Shown: one piece after another, positions 44,494-56,772 of the stretch | How positions within the stretch are numbered: position 1 is the stretch's first letter | Layout: each line of letters opens with the position of its first letter | Assembly: GCF_900111275.1 (NCBI RefSeq) | Contig: NZ_FOGR01000003.1 | Location: forward strand, 434,001-498,000 | DNA: 64,000 nt | Direction of reading: 5' to 3' | Origin: Rhizobium sp. NFR03 | Lineage (GTDB): Bacteria > Pseudomonadota > Alphaproteobacteria > Rhizobiales > Rhizobiaceae | Made by a program: the position numbers and the translations under genes | Notes under the pieces: model-generated | Databases searched by the model: none | Seen by the model: only the letters and a program-made list of their open reading frames with translations | Told to the model about the DNA's origin: nothing

Positions 44494-45369
44494 TCAGCCG
44501 GCGAGTGGTGCGCCCCAGCCGCCCCAGATGTAGATGGAGAAGAAGAGGAAGAGCCAGACGACGTCGACGAAGTGCCAGTACCAGGCGGCCGCTTCGAAGC
44601 CGAAGTGCTGTTGGGGGGTGAAGTCGCCCCTCAGCGCGCGAATGAGGCAGACGGCGAGGAAGATGGTGCCGACGAGAACGTGGAAGCCATGGAAGCCGGT
44701 CGCCATGAAGAAGGTGGCGCCGTAGATCGAGTCCTTGAAGGCGAAGGGCGCGTGCACATACTCGTAGGCCTGGACGAAGGAGAACAGCACGCCGAGAACG
44801 ACCGTCAGCGTGAGGCCGTTGATGAGGCCCTTGCGGTCGCCGTGCAGCAGCGCGTGGTGCGCCCAAGTGACGGTGGTGCCGGAAAGCAGCAGGATGACGG
44901 TGTTGTAGAGCGGCAGATGCCAGGGATCGAGAACCTCGATGCCCTTCGGCGGCCACTGGCCACCGGTAAAGGCGGTGCGGGTTGCCTGGATGGCTTCGCC
45001 GGGGAACAGGCTCGCATCGAAATAGGCCCAGAACCAGGCGACGAAGAACATCACTTCCGAGGCGATGAACATGATCATACCGTAGCGCAGATGCAGCGAG
45101 ACGACGCGGGTGTGATGGCCTTCGTGCGCCTCCTTCACCGTATCCGCCCACCAGGCGTACATGGTGTAGAGCACGATCGCGAGGCCGATGAAGAGGATCC
45201 ACGGATTGGCCCATTCCAGGCCGAACATCTTGAACGAGCCGCCCGAGAGATAGCGCATGTAGGCGACACCACCGAAGGCCATGACGAAGGCGCCGATGGA
45301 GGCGAGCAGCGGCCATGGGCTGGGATCGATGATGTGATAATCGTGGTTCTTCTGATGCGTGTCGGCCAT
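44494..45369 (-). CDS. ctaE: Cytochrome c oxidase subunit III
   Basis: Third core subunit of the aa3-type oxidase, 291 residues with seven membrane segments. Landmarks are [14 protein letters not shown] at the N-terminus, [27 protein letters not shown] with the conserved Glu, and [21 protein letters not shown] at the C-terminus. It is the last gene of the ctaC-ctaD-ctaB-coxF-ctaG-ctaE operon, 138 bases after ctaG. Confidence 0.97.
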   Translation of the reverse strand: MADTHQKNHDYHIIDPSPWPLLASIGAFVMAFGGVAYMRYLSGGSFKMFGLEWANPWILFIGLAIVLYTMYAWWADTVKEAHEGHHTRVVSLHLRYGMIMFIASEVMFFVAWFWAYFDASLFPGEAIQATRTAFTGGQWPPKGIEVLDPWHLPLYNTVILLLSGTTVTWAHHALLHGDRKGLINGLTLTVVLGVLFSFVQAYEYVHAPFAFKDSIYGATFFMATGFHGFHVLVGTIFLAVCLIRALRGDFTPQQHFGFEAAAWYWHFVDVVWLFLFFSIYIWGGWGAPLAG

Positions 45370-45507
45370 GTCGTTCTCCCCGTCGTCCCCTCGCCTGAAG
45401 CGGTCCGGTCTTGCCGTCCCACTCTTCCCGAACGCCCGCCAGATTACAAGCGTGGCGATCGGTCTCCTGATGTTGCTGACGCCCGCCGGTTCTGCCGGTG
45501 CAGCGCG

Positions 45508-46128
45508 TTAAAGTTGTCTGTCCGGCACCGCGCCGTCCTGCGGCTTCAAAGCAGCGACCGGCTTCGACGGCTGGCGCGCATAGAAGGTGTAGGACAGGGT
45601 GAGCGTGCCGATGTCTTTCGTTTCCGCCGCCTTGACGATCTCCGGATCGACGAAGAAGACGACCGGCATCTCCAGTTCCTCGCCCGGCTGCAACGTCGTC
45701 TCTGTGAAGCAGAAGCACTGGACCTTGTTGAAGTAGGCACCGCCCTGCATGGGCGTGACGTTGAACACGGCCTGCCCCGTCGTCGGAACGTCCGCCATGT
45801 TCTTCGCCTTGAATTCGACCTGCACCGTCTCGCCGATCTTCGGGGAGATTTCGCGCACGACGGGCGTGAAGCGCCACGGCAGGTCACCCGACGTGTTGGC
45901 ATCGAACGTGACACGAATGGTCTTGTCGAGGATCGTGTCGGAGGCCTGCTCGACGCGCTTCGTCGTGCCGTTGTAACCGGTTACCTTGCAGAACATGTCG
46001 TAGAGCGGCACGGCAGCATAGGCCATGCCGACCATGCCCACGACGAAGGCGACGCAGGCGCCGACAATCACGCCATTGCGGCGCTCGCTCTGCCCCGTCG
46101 GTCTTGCCGGATGCCGTTCCATCGCCAT
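45508..46128 (-). CDS. ctaG: Cytochrome c oxidase assembly protein CtaG (Cox11)
   Basis: Membrane-anchored copper chaperone that supplies Cu(B) to subunit I. The 206-residue protein has one N-terminal membrane segment ([36 protein letters not shown] begins the periplasmic domain), and the copper-binding CFCF motif in [13 protein letters not shown]. Its start is eight bases after the coxF stop. Confidence 0.96.
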   Translation of the reverse strand: MAMERHPARPTGQSERRNGVIVGACVAFVVGMVGMAYAAVPLYDMFCKVTGYNGTTKRVEQASDTILDKTIRVTFDANTSGDLPWRFTPVVREISPKIGETVQVEFKAKNMADVPTTGQAVFNVTPMQGGAYFNKVQCFCFTETTLQPGEELEMPVVFFVDPEIVKAAETKDIGTLTLSYTFYARQPSKPVAALKPQDGAVPDRQL

Positions 46129-46135
46129 CCGTCTC

Positions 46136-46276
46136 CTACTGCGCCAGACCGTTCGAAAATTTCACGAGCGTAACGACATAGAACAGCGCTACCAGCCCGA
46201 AGAGGACCAGGCCGAGGGCAATGTTGCGGCCACGACGGGCGCGCCTCTGGGCCGGGGTCAGTGTGATGAGATCCAT
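46136..46276 (-). CDS. coxF: Small cytochrome oxidase-associated membrane protein CoxF
   Basis: A 46-residue protein that begins [22 protein letters not shown] and has one membrane segment ([18 protein letters not shown]) ending in FSNGLAQ. This matches the small CoxF-type protein encoded between ctaB and ctaG in alphaproteobacterial oxidase operons. Its ATG shares a base with the ctaB stop codon (TGATG), so translation is coupled. Its biochemical role is unclear, but it is thought to assist oxidase assembly. Confidence 0.88.
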   Translation of the reverse strand: MDLITLTPAQRRARRGRNIALGLVLFGLVALFYVVTLVKFSNGLAQ

Positions 46277-47229
46277 CAGAAGCCCTTTCCGAAGGCTGCG
46301 AGCAGCGCCAGCACCGCACGGTCGGCCAGCAGCGCCGAGAAGATCGCGAAGAGGTAGACCAGCGAGAAGGCGAAAAGCTTCTTGGCCGGCAGCATCTTCT
46401 CGTCCGTTTCGGACATGGACTGCACCTTGATGGAATACCAGACGAAGCCAAGGCCGAGCGCCAGCGCGACGATGCCGTATCCGATGCTGGCAAAGCCGAG
46501 CAGCGTCGGACAGATACTTGCCACCGCCGTCAGGACGGCATAGACGAGGATCTGAACCTTGGTCGCGGGAATGCCCTTGACATTGGGCAGCATCGGCACG
46601 CCGACGGCGCCGTATTCGCCCATCTTGAACAGCGCCAACGCCCAGAAATGGGCGGGTGTCCAGAGGAAGATGATGAGGAAGAGAACCGTGCTCTCGATGG
46701 ACACGCCGCCGGTGACGCAGGCCCAGCCGATCATGGGTGGAAAGGCGCCGGCCGCGCCGCCGATGACGATGTTCTGCGGCGTCGCCCGCTTCAGCCACAT
46801 CGTGTAGACGACGGCATAGAAGAAGATGGTGAAGGCGAGGAAGCCGGCGGCGAACCAGCCGACCACCAAGCCGAGAATGCAGACCGAAAAGGCCGACAGC
46901 GTGAGGCCGAAGCCGAGCGCCTCCTGGCCAGTGATGCGGCCGGCGGGGATGGGCCGCGTCGCCGTGCGCTTCATCACCGCATCGATATCGGCATCGTACC
47001 ACATGTTCAGCGCGCCGGACGCGCCGGCACCTACCGCGATGCAGAGGATGGCGACGAAGCCGATGAACGGGTTGATCTCTCCGGGCGCCAGCACCATGCC
47101 GGCAAAGGCCGTAAACACCACGAGCGACATGACGCGGGGTTTCAGGAGCGCCCAGTAATCGCGCGCCGAGGCCTCCGACAGGCGGATATCGCCGTCGTTG
47201 AGGTTTCCGGTGGTGTCGATAACGGTCAT
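46276..47229 (-). CDS. ctaB: Protoheme IX farnesyltransferase (heme O synthase)
   Basis: Transfers a farnesyl group to protoheme to make heme O, the precursor of heme A. The 317-residue polytopic protein carries the prenyltransferase motif [21 protein letters not shown] and a second conserved loop near the C-terminal half. It overlaps coxF by one base. Upstream, 220 bases away, lies ctaD, with a rhizobial palindromic element in the gap. Confidence 0.96.
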   Translation of the reverse strand: MTVIDTTGNLNDGDIRLSEASARDYWALLKPRVMSLVVFTAFAGMVLAPGEINPFIGFVAILCIAVGAGASGALNMWYDADIDAVMKRTATRPIPAGRITGQEALGFGLTLSAFSVCILGLVVGWFAAGFLAFTIFFYAVVYTMWLKRATPQNIVIGGAAGAFPPMIGWACVTGGVSIESTVLFLIIFLWTPAHFWALALFKMGEYGAVGVPMLPNVKGIPATKVQILVYAVLTAVASICPTLLGFASIGYGIVALALGLGFVWYSIKVQSMSETDEKMLPAKKLFAFSLVYLFAIFSALLADRAVLALLAAFGKGF

Positions 47230-47266
47230 TCCGGTTGTGTTCCTTACGTTTCCGGGTGGGGCTGCC

Positions 47267-47422
47267 TGCCCCTCACCCTAACCCTCTCCCCGCTTGCGGG
47301 GAGAGGGGACGTGCCCCAAGCGTTGGGATACGTCCCAATCGGTCAATATAACACGAGCGGTTGCCGCAAGTCCCTTCGCCCCGCCATGCGGGGAGAAGGT
47401 GCCAGCAGGCGGATGAGGGGCA
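47267..47422. repeat. REP-like composite palindromic element between ctaB and ctaD
   Basis: The element is bounded by TGCCCCTCA and its complement TGAGGGGCA (156 bases) and contains a nearly perfect 12-bp hairpin CCCTCTCCCCGC/GCGGGGAGAGGG at about 47282-47307. A second hairpin with CTTCGCCCCGC/GCGGGGAGAAG arms lies near 47380-47398. This pattern, with its CCCCTCAYCC ends and CTCCCCGC cores, recurs widely in rhizobial intergenic DNA. It sits within a transcription unit that should be read through, so it may trim or stabilise the message. Confidence 0.75.
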
Positions 47423-47449
47423 AGCCGCAAACACGCCCCTCCCCAATCC

Positions 47450-50057
<2,608 letters not shown>

Positions 50058-50557
50058 TCGCAATTCCCCTCTCCATCCCGCTTTCGCCGGATCGAACAAT
50101 CTCCGCCCTCTACAGCGCTTCAAACCACAGTTTGGCCAGTGCCGCAACATCTGTCCATGCGTCCCGGCAAACGGCCTGCTCCTCGCTTACAGAATGCCAC
50201 AGAACGGCTGTTGCCGCCACCGTGGCGCAGACCTTCTCCATGCGGCATTTCGCGCAAGCGCCGGGCGGCCTTTCGCGCGGAGGTGGACAGGGCGCACCTC
50301 CGCGGGATAGATGATGCCGCAGACGTGATGTGAGCGGAGAAATGCCGGATTCCGGGTCGTATTTCCGCCACACCGCCCTCTGATAGAACGTCGCCTGCCT
50401 TTGACACCTGTCTCTGGCCTTCGATGGAACGGGCTCGGCTTTTCAAGTGTCCTTTGAAAGACGAGCGGCACGAGACGTCACGCGCCCCTCCGGGGGTTTT
50501 CATTTCCGGGCCGGCCCTTCAAGAATAGCCGGACTGATTCGGTATTTTGAGGTTTTC
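50058..50557. other. 500-base region between ctaC and the IalB-like gene
   Basis: This is the divergent upstream region of the oxidase operon and the IalB-like gene. No supported gene is present; the open frames across it are compositional shadows. A small GC hairpin (CCCC-TCC-GGGG, 50485-50495) followed by TTTT lies about 58 bases before the IalB-like start and could act as a leader attenuator. TTGACA (50402-50407) could be a -35 element for that gene, but no good -10 follows at 17 bases. Confidence 0.45.
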
Positions 50558-51100
50558 ATGGGCCTGTCCCTGCTTTTTCGCCCGTCGATCATCGGAGCCG
50601 CCCTCGCCTTGGCTCTGCCTTTGGGGCTTCTGCCCGTCTCCGCCGTCGCGCAACAGCAGACGCCTGCGGCCCCCGGCACCGTCAAGTCGAACCATGGCGC
50701 CTGGTCGATCGTCTGCGATCAGCCGGCCGGTGCTTCGGCCGAACAGTGCGCGCTCATGCAGAACGTGATCGCCGAGGACCGGCCGGAGGTCGGCCTTTCG
50801 GTGGTGGTTCTGAAGACCGCCGACCGCAAGGCGAAGATCCTGCGCGTTCTCGCGCCGCTCGGCGTGCTTCTGCCGAACGGTCTCGGGCTGAATGTCGACG
50901 GCAAGGATATCGGCCGTGCGTATTTCGTCCGCTGTTTCTCGGACGGCTGCTATGCCGAGGTGGTGCTGGAGGAAGAGTTGCTGAAGACCTTCCGCTCGGG
51001 TGCTACCGCAACCTTCATCGTCTTCCAGTCGCCCGAGGAAGGCATCGGCATTCCGGTCGATCTCAAGGGCTTCGGCGAAGGTTATGACGCGCTGCCTTAA
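50558..51100 (+). CDS. IalB (invasion-associated locus B) family protein
   Basis: A 180-residue secreted protein of the IalB family, found widely in alphaproteobacteria despite the name. The signal peptide (LFRPSIIGAALALALPLGLLPVSAVAQ) is followed by the domain HGAWSIVCDQPAGASAEQCALMQNV with paired Cys, and FVRCFSDGCYAEVVLEEELL with another pair. The function is unknown. A nearby tldD and the oxidase operon make the neighbourhood typical of rhizobia. Confidence 0.87.
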   Translation: MGLSLLFRPSIIGAALALALPLGLLPVSAVAQQQTPAAPGTVKSNHGAWSIVCDQPAGASAEQCALMQNVIAEDRPEVGLSVVVLKTADRKAKILRVLAPLGVLLPNGLGLNVDGKDIGRAYFVRCFSDGCYAEVVLEEELLKTFRSGATATFIVFQSPEEGIGIPVDLKGFGEGYDALP

Positions 51101-51265
51101 GAGGTTTGCGAGCGTGTGACCGGGACATGAGCGCCTCGCCCTGACGTCTTCCGGGAAAGCGAGCAGAGGGTGCCGGCAGGGTTGAGACGCTCTCCCGCAT
51201 CGACCTTGCCCCTGCCCCAGCGCATGCCTACATAGCGGCTTCACCTTTCTGACGGAGTGCCAGAC

Positions 51266-52681
51266 ATGAACACCGACCTCATCACCCTGTTCGACGGCGA
51301 CGAGGCGGCGGTGCGGCGCATCCTTGCGCAGACGCTGCAGGGCGCCGACGATGGCGAGCTGTTCATGGAGCACATCCAGTCGGAATCGCTGTCCTTCGAC
51401 AATGGCCGCCTGAAGGGCGGCAGCTTCAACACCGACCAGGGTTTCGGACTGCGGGCGGTGGCCGGTGAAGCGGTCGGCTATGCCCATTCGGGCGATCTCT
51501 CGCTGGCCGCGCTCAAGCGCGCGTCGGATGCTGTTTCCGCTGTCACGCGCGGCTATGCCGGCACCTATGCCGCCGCTCCACAGAAGACCAATCGCAAGCT
51601 TTATGGCGACGAAAACCCCATCGGCGAACCGAGCTTCGAGGCAAAGGTCGCGTTGCTGTCGGAGATCGACGCCTATATCCGGGCGAAAGACCCGAAGGTG
51701 CGGCAGGTCACGGCTTCCATCGCGGCGAGCTGGCAGGTTGTCGATATCCTGCGCGCCGATGGCGAGCATGTTCAGGACATCCGGCCGATGACGCGCGTGA
51801 ATGTTTCCGTCGTCGTTGGCGATGGCGACAAACAGGAAAGCGGCTCCTACGGCTTTGGCGGACGGCGCGGCTTCGGCGACCTCATCACGAGCGAGACCTG
51901 GCGCTACGGCGCGGACGAGGCCCTGCGGCAGGCGCTCGTCAACCTCGATGCGATCGACACGCCGGCCGGGACCATGGACGTGGTTCTGTCTTCGGGATGG
52001 CCGGGCGTCATGCTGCACGAGGCCGTCGGCCACGGGCTAGAGGGCGACTTCAACCGCAAGAAGACCTCCGCCTTCGCCGGCCTGATCGGCGAGCAGGTTG
52101 CGGCAAAGGGTGTGACCGTGGTGGACGACGGGACGATGGAGCAGCGCCGGGGATCTCTGACCGTAGACGACGAAGGCACGCCTTCGGCTTACAACGTGCT
52201 GATCGACGATGGAAAGCTGGTCGGGTACATGCAGGACCGGCAGAACGCGCGCCTGATGGGCATGAAGGCGACCGGAAACGGACGGCGCGAATCCTACTCC
52301 CATGTGCCGATGCCGCGCATGACCAACACCTACATGCTGGCGGGCGACAAGACGCCGGAAGAGATCATCGCTTCGGTCAAACGCGGCATCTATGCCGTGT
52401 CGTTCGGCGGCGGTCAGGTGGATATCACGTCGGGCAAGTTCGTGTTCGGCTGCACGGAGGCCTATCTCATCGAGAACGGCAAGGTCGGCGCGCCGGTGAA
52501 AGGTGCCATGCTGATCGGCAACGGGCCGGACGCGATGAAGCGCATCACCATGATCGGCAACGATATGCAGCTCGATACAGGCATGGGCAATTGCGGCAAG
52601 GGCGGACAGTGGGTGCCCGTGGGCGTCGGCCAGCCGCACCTGCGGATGAATGACATGACCGTTGGCGGTACACAGGCCTGA
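51266..52681 (+). CDS. tldD: Metalloprotease TldD
   Basis: Subunit of the TldD/TldE zinc protease that degrades unfolded peptides and processes microcins. It is 471 residues with the metal-binding H-E-x3-H motif in MLHEAVGHGLEGDF, and C-terminal conserved stretches such as TSGKFVFGCTEAYLIENGKVG and MGNCGKGGQWVPVGVGQP. ATG 51266 has GGAG eight bases upstream; an in-frame GTG at 51257 is an alternative. tldE is not in the window. Confidence 0.96.
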   Translation: MNTDLITLFDGDEAAVRRILAQTLQGADDGELFMEHIQSESLSFDNGRLKGGSFNTDQGFGLRAVAGEAVGYAHSGDLSLAALKRASDAVSAVTRGYAGTYAAAPQKTNRKLYGDENPIGEPSFEAKVALLSEIDAYIRAKDPKVRQVTASIAASWQVVDILRADGEHVQDIRPMTRVNVSVVVGDGDKQESGSYGFGGRRGFGDLITSETWRYGADEALRQALVNLDAIDTPAGTMDVVLSSGWPGVMLHEAVGHGLEGDFNRKKTSAFAGLIGEQVAAKGVTVVDDGTMEQRRGSLTVDDEGTPSAYNVLIDDGKLVGYMQDRQNARLMGMKATGNGRRESYSHVPMPRMTNTYMLAGDKTPEEIIASVKRGIYAVSFGGGQVDITSGKFVFGCTEAYLIENGKVGAPVKGAMLIGNGPDAMKRITMIGNDMQLDTGMGNCGKGGQWVPVGVGQPHLRMNDMTVGGTQA

Positions 52682-52772
52682 TTCGCCACCACATTCTCTA
52701 GCCACTTTCTTCATCCAGCTAAAAAAGCGTTTCATTTCAGGCGGAAGGCCAGCTCCCTTCGCCTGATCTCGC

Positions 52773-52797
52773 GGAACATTTTTCTCTTCGCCTCGTT
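52773..52797 (+). promoter_or_regulatory. EcfG-type general stress response promoter
   Basis: GGAAC (52773-52777), a 16-base spacer, then CGTT (52794-52797) matches the alphaproteobacterial EcfG sigma factor consensus GGAAC-N16/17-CGTT exactly. It lies 50 bases upstream of the start codon of the 25-residue small protein and points the right way. EcfG is released from NepR by phosphorylated PhyR under stress. A match of nine fixed bases at the correct spacing in a short intergenic region is good evidence, but not proof. Confidence 0.8.
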
Positions 52798-52811
52798 GAC
52801 GGTGGTCAAAA

Positions 52812-52828
52812 CCGGACACTGCGTCCGG
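52812..52828. promoter_or_regulatory. Short inverted repeat before the small membrane protein gene
   Basis: CCGGAC-N5-GTCCGG lies between the EcfG promoter and the small gene. In the transcript it can form a short hairpin about 20 bases before the start codon. Another inverted repeat, TTGAC-N4-GTCAA, overlaps the promoter at about 52795-52808. Confidence 0.45.
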
Positions 52829-52847
52829 CTATCGAAGGAGAGACATC

Positions 52848-52925
52848 ATGGGACGCGGAATTCTTCTCTGGCTGCTTGGGATTCCGATCCCGATCATCAT
52901 CCTGATCATGCTGTTCGTGCGCTAG
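52848..52925 (+). CDS. 25-residue membrane peptide under stress promoter
   Basis: A very small gene encoding a 25-residue, almost wholly hydrophobic peptide: MGRGILLWLLGI, then a PIP pair and a run of Ile/Leu/Met, ending in FVR. AAGGAG lies seven bases before the ATG, which makes translation likely. The next gene begins ten bases after the stop with its own ribosome-binding site. The peptide would be a single membrane helix with a positive end. It lies under an EcfG-type promoter. I do not know a named family for it. Confidence 0.7.
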   Translation: MGRGILLWLLGIPIPIIILIMLFVR

Positions 52926-52935
52926 GGAGACAGAG

Positions 52936-53847
52936 ATGGCAAAGCCACTCACCGCCGCCATCCCCGCGGCGGCGGCCTCCGTTTCCTCGGCCGAATCCGC
53001 GAAATCCGCCGTCAGCTGGGGCGCCATCTTCGCGGGCGCCGTCGCTGCATCGGCTCTCACGCTGCTTCTCACCCTTCTCGGCTCCGGCCTTGGCCTCAGC
53101 CTTGCAACGCCCTTCGGTGGCGATGGTCCGTCGGTCACGACCTTCGCGGTCTCGGCGGCGGTGTGGCTGGTCATCGTGCAGTGGCTGTCGTCCGCCTTCG
53201 GCGGCTACATGACCGGTCGATTGCGCACCAAATGGAGCGGAATCCACAATGACGAAGCGTTCTTTCGCGATACGGCGCATGGCATTCTTGCCTGGGCCAT
53301 CGCCACGCTCGTTGCTGCCGGACTTCTCGGCTCCGTGGTCTCCTCGACCATCGGCACAGGCTTGCAGGCCGCGGCTTCCATGACCGGCACCGCAGCCGCC
53401 ACGACGGCTGGCGCCGCGGCGACCTCCGATAACGCCGGCAATGCGACGTCCTACTTCGTCGATACGTTGCTGCGTCCGGCCGATCCGCGCACCGCGCAGA
53501 CAGGCCCGAACGGGACGGACGCGACCTCAGAGGTTTCGCGTATCCTGATGAACGGCGCGACAACGGGCACGATCCCGGAAGGCGACCGGACATACCTGTC
53601 GCAGCTGATCGCCGCCCGCACCGGCCTGTCCGAAGCCGATGCCAACAGCCGCGTCGATAGCGTGCTGAAGAGCATCGAGGATGCGAAGACCGCTGCTGCC
53701 GACGCTGCGGAGACCGCTCGCAAGGCGAGCGCCACGACAGCCCTCATCGGCGCCGTGTCGCTTCTCATCGGTGCTATCTGCGCCGGTATCGGGGCGGCGC
53801 TCGGCGGCCGCCAGCGCGACGACGACAACCTGTATATCCGTCGATAA
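52936..53847 (+). CDS. PhnA-like multi-span membrane protein of unknown function
   Basis: A 303-residue membrane protein that rhizobial annotations often call PhnA-like, without a known function. Predicted segments are in the N-terminal half (WGAIFAGAVAASALTLLLTLLGSGLG, VSAAVWLVIVQWLSSAFGGYMTG, GILAWAIATLVAAGLLGSVVSS) and at the C-terminus (TTALIGAVSLLIGAICAGIGAALGG). Between them is an Ala/Thr-rich soluble stretch. It is read with the 25-residue gene from the EcfG promoter and is followed by a terminator, so this pair is probably a stress operon. Confidence 0.78.
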   Translation: MAKPLTAAIPAAAASVSSAESAKSAVSWGAIFAGAVAASALTLLLTLLGSGLGLSLATPFGGDGPSVTTFAVSAAVWLVIVQWLSSAFGGYMTGRLRTKWSGIHNDEAFFRDTAHGILAWAIATLVAAGLLGSVVSSTIGTGLQAAASMTGTAAATTAGAAATSDNAGNATSYFVDTLLRPADPRTAQTGPNGTDATSEVSRILMNGATTGTIPEGDRTYLSQLIAARTGLSEADANSRVDSVLKSIEDAKTAAADAAETARKASATTALIGAVSLLIGAICAGIGAALGGRQRDDDNLYIRR

Positions 53848-53871
53848 TCGTTCGCACGAAGATGACGTTGG

Positions 53872-53895
53872 AACGGGCCGCGAGAGTGGCCCGTT
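53872..53895 (+). terminator. Terminator after the stress operon
   Basis: AACGGGCC (53872-53879) pairs with GGCCCGTT (53888-53895) around an 8-base loop, followed by a short T-run on the plus strand. It lies 24 bases after the membrane protein stop codon. Confidence 0.7.
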
Positions 53896-53945
53896 TCCAT
53901 ATTTAGACCATGATGTGAAGATGCCGGAGTGGAAGGCGCTCCCTC

Positions 53946-54398
53946 TCAGTCGGCGATCCGCACATCCATCAGAGCATCGCCTCGCAGGGTATTGCTCACG
54001 GTGCAGATCTCTTCCGCCGCTTCCGCCAGTTCCTGCCGGGTAACGGCATCCAGATTGCCCTTGAACGTGAACGTCACGTCGAAACGGACGATACGGCTCG
54101 GCTCCTCTTTCGATTTTTCGCCCGTGACATCGGCCCGAATGCCGGTGATCCCGCCAAGGATGCCCATGCGACTGGCGGCGATCCGGGCGCTGAGCACGAG
54201 GCAGGCGGAGAGCGAGGCATAGAGGAGATCGATGGGGTTGAAGCCGGGCTGCGAGGCACCGGTGACGATGTCGAGCGTGCCGCCCGTGACGCTGGTCAGT
54301 TGCGGAAAGCCGGTGCGGCCGACGGTCGCCGTAACGCCTGTCGGGCGAATGCGGGCCTTCGATCGCGGCGGCCCGGCCTCTCCCGCGCCGTCCGTCAT
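53946..54398 (-). CDS. OsmC/Ohr family protein
   Basis: Cytoplasmic peroxidase-like protein of 150 residues. The OsmC fold is recognisable from GFPQLTSVTGGTLDIVTGASQPGFNPIDLLYASLSACLVLSARI with a catalytic-position Cys (SACLVLS). The second conserved Cys lies in AAEEICTVSNTLRG, giving the pair typical for reduction of organic hydroperoxides. The start overlaps the holC stop (ATGA), so the genes are coupled. Confidence 0.85.
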   Translation of the reverse strand: MTDGAGEAGPPRSKARIRPTGVTATVGRTGFPQLTSVTGGTLDIVTGASQPGFNPIDLLYASLSACLVLSARIAASRMGILGGITGIRADVTGEKSKEEPSRIVRFDVTFTFKGNLDAVTRQELAEAAEEICTVSNTLRGDALMDVRIAD

Positions 54399-54856
54399 GC
54401 CTTCTTCTCCCAGCGTCCCTCGCTGCTCTGCTGCCAGTAGGTGAGCGCGTGGCCCTCGCCCTTCAGCCGCTTCCACTGCGCGCGCGCGCCTTCGAGTTGC
54501 GGCTGATCGTAGCCATCGAACATGAAGACGACGCGGTCGTAAGATGCGAGATCGGGTGGAACGGCGCCGTCCACCAGAAAGCGGACGGTCGCGTTGTTGG
54601 GGTTGCCGGCGCCGGTGGTCAGCAAGACCGGCTGGTTTTCCGGCGAAACCGCTGCATGGGGGCCATCGTCTGTCGCATGCGGGAGGAAGCTGTCCTCCCG
54701 CCAGGTCCAGAGGTGATCGTCCAGCCTGTCGCGCCGTTCCTCGTCCGCCGTCTGCACGACGACCCGCCAGCCGCGCTCGACACTCTTGTCGACCAGCGGC
54801 GGCAGGGCATCCTCCAGCTTCGATTCGGTCAGGTGATAGAACAGGATGTCCGTCAC
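54395..54856 (-). CDS. holC: DNA polymerase III subunit chi
   Basis: Clamp-loader accessory subunit (153 residues) that links the polymerase to single-strand binding protein. Family landmarks are MTDILFYHLTESKLEDALPPLVDKSVERGWRVVVQT and FMFDGYDQPQLEGARAQWKRLK. It lies between pepA and the OsmC-like gene on the same strand. Confidence 0.93.
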   Translation of the reverse strand: MTDILFYHLTESKLEDALPPLVDKSVERGWRVVVQTADEERRDRLDDHLWTWREDSFLPHATDDGPHAAVSPENQPVLLTTGAGNPNNATVRFLVDGAVPPDLASYDRVVFMFDGYDQPQLEGARAQWKRLKGEGHALTYWQQSSEGRWEKKA

Positions 54857-54885
54857 GTCGGGTTCATGCCTTTCAATGCTTGCGA

Positions 54886-56373
54886 TCAGCCTTCGTAGTG
54901 GGCGCGCACCAGTTCGTTCAGCAGGCGAACGCCATAGCCGGATGCCCAGGACTGGTTGATCTCGTCGTTCGGCGAACCCATCGCCGTGCCGGCGATGTCG
55001 AGATGCGCCCAGGGCGTATCCTTGACGAAGCGCTTGAGGAACTGCGCCGCGGTGATCGAGCCGGCGTGCCGGCCACCGGTATTCTTCATGTCGGCGAACT
55101 TGCTGTCGATCATCTTGTCGTATTCTGGACCGAGCGGCATGCGCCAGACGCGCTCCTGCGTTACGAGACCAGCCTGTGTGATCTCGGTGGCGAGCGTGTC
55201 GTCGTTGCAGAAGAGGCCGGCCTGATGGCCGCCGAGCGCCACGAGGATCGCCCCCGTCAGCGTGGCGAGGTTGATCATGAAGCGCGGCTGGAAGCGCTCG
55301 TTGCAGTACCAGAGCGCGTCGCAGAGCACGAGGCGACCTTCGGCATCCGTATTGATGATCTCGATGGTCTGGCCCGACATGGATGTGACGATATCGCCTG
55401 GACGATAGGCGTTACCGTCCGGCATGTTCTCGACAAGGCCGATGATGCCGACGACGTTGGCCTTTGCCTTGCGCGCGGCGAGGACATGCATGAGACCGGT
55501 GACGGCGGCGGCACCGCCCATGTCGCCTTTCATGTCTTCCATGCCGGCACCGGGCTTGATCGAGATGCCGCCCGAATCGAACACCACGCCCTTGCCGATG
55601 AAGGCGATCGGCTTTTCCTTCTTCGCGCCGCCGTTCCAGCGCATCACCACCAGCCGCGGCGGACGGGCGGAGCCTTGAGCGACGCTCAGAAGCGCGCCCA
55701 TGCCAAGGTCCTTCATCTCGCTCTCGCCCAAGACCTCGACCTCGACGCCGAGATCTTCGAGCGCCTTGGCCTTGGCGGCGAATTCGATGGGTCCGAGCAC
55801 ATTCGGCGGCTCGTTGACGAGATCGCGGGCGATGAACACGCCTTCGGAAACGGCCTCGGACAGCGCCAGACCCTTCTTCGTCTCGGCCGCGATCGCAGTG
55901 ACGATCGTCACCTTCGTGCGCTGCGGCGTCGGCTCCTCATCCGGCTTCTTCGTCGTCTTGTAGCTGTCGAAGCGGTAGGCGTTCAGCTCCATGCCGAGCG
56001 CGAAATCGGCTGCGGCGCGCGGTGTGATCTCCACGCCGGGCGCATCCAGAAAGACCGTGGCCTCGCCTGCACCGCGCAGTTTTGCGGCTGCTGTTCCGCC
56101 GGCCTTCAGCCAGTCATGGGCCGTCTGCGCCTTGGGGTCACCGAGACCGAGAAGAAGGATCCGGTCGGCCGGCGATCCCTCGGGTGCGAGTATGTCGAGC
56201 GTCGAAAGCGCGCGCGCCTTGAACTTTCCGGCCTTGGTTGCGCGGACGATGACCCCGGCGGGATCGACCGTCGCGGCACCGGCCGCCTCCTGCCCGGCAG
56301 CCACCAGGCACAGGACCGTGCCCTCCGTCTTCTTGCGCTGCTCCTTGAAGACAATCTCGAACATTCCGGCCAT
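54886..56373 (-). CDS. pepA: Leucyl aminopeptidase
   Basis: M17 metal-dependent aminopeptidase of 495 residues, hexameric, removes N-terminal residues from peptides. The C-terminal catalytic domain has [18 protein letters not shown] with Lys and Asp ligands, [13 protein letters not shown] and the [14 protein letters not shown] signature. The start at 56373 or at the Met three codons later (56364) are both possible. holC follows 29 bases downstream, as in other bacteria. Confidence 0.97.
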   Translation of the reverse strand: MAGMFEIVFKEQRKKTEGTVLCLVAAGQEAAGAATVDPAGVIVRATKAGKFKARALSTLDILAPEGSPADRILLLGLGDPKAQTAHDWLKAGGTAAAKLRGAGEATVFLDAPGVEITPRAAADFALGMELNAYRFDSYKTTKKPDEEPTPQRTKVTIVTAIAAETKKGLALSEAVSEGVFIARDLVNEPPNVLGPIEFAAKAKALEDLGVEVEVLGESEMKDLGMGALLSVAQGSARPPRLVVMRWNGGAKKEKPIAFIGKGVVFDSGGISIKPGAGMEDMKGDMGGAAAVTGLMHVLAARKAKANVVGIIGLVENMPDGNAYRPGDIVTSMSGQTIEIINTDAEGRLVLCDALWYCNERFQPRFMINLATLTGAILVALGGHQAGLFCNDDTLATEITQAGLVTQERVWRMPLGPEYDKMIDSKFADMKNTGGRHAGSITAAQFLKRFVKDTPWAHLDIAGTAMGSPNDEINQSWASGYGVRLLNELVRAHYEG

Positions 56374-56772
56374 TTTCGCTCCGATCCTTCCGCTGCCCGG
56401 ACATCGCGCCGGACAACGTCTTTAAAGCATGTTTTTCCACAGGCACGACATCGTCAACCGTTCATCGCGTCTCCGCTACCGACGTAGCGTGACGGGACGC
56501 AAAGGCCAAGCAAAACCCGCCATGCTTCCGGCCCGCCCATCGCTCGGGGCCGAAAAAACACGCTTCAGGCTTTGCGCGCCCTTCGGTCGATGCGTCACCA
56601 AAAAGACACCAAATGGGAAAATCTAGGCGCCGATGACAGCCTGAGCGTTGCGGGCCCTCAGTAACTTGGCTACTGCGATACCGATGATGATCGAAGCCCC
56701 ACAGCGCTCATGCGCCAGAGCAGCCCGCCGGACGGCCCCGTCCGCGCCCGCTTGCGCTCGGAACAGGCCGAG
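56374..56772. other. 399-base divergent region between pepA and lptF
   Basis: No gene is supported. It holds the promoters of pepA and the lpt operon on opposite strands. I could not identify a -35/-10 pair or an operator by eye. Confidence 0.45.

Noticed and set aside
50110-50503. Several 60-130 codon frames in the ctaC/IalB-like gap
   Set aside because: All overlap one another on both strands, lack ribosome-binding sites and have Arg/Pro-rich shadow composition.
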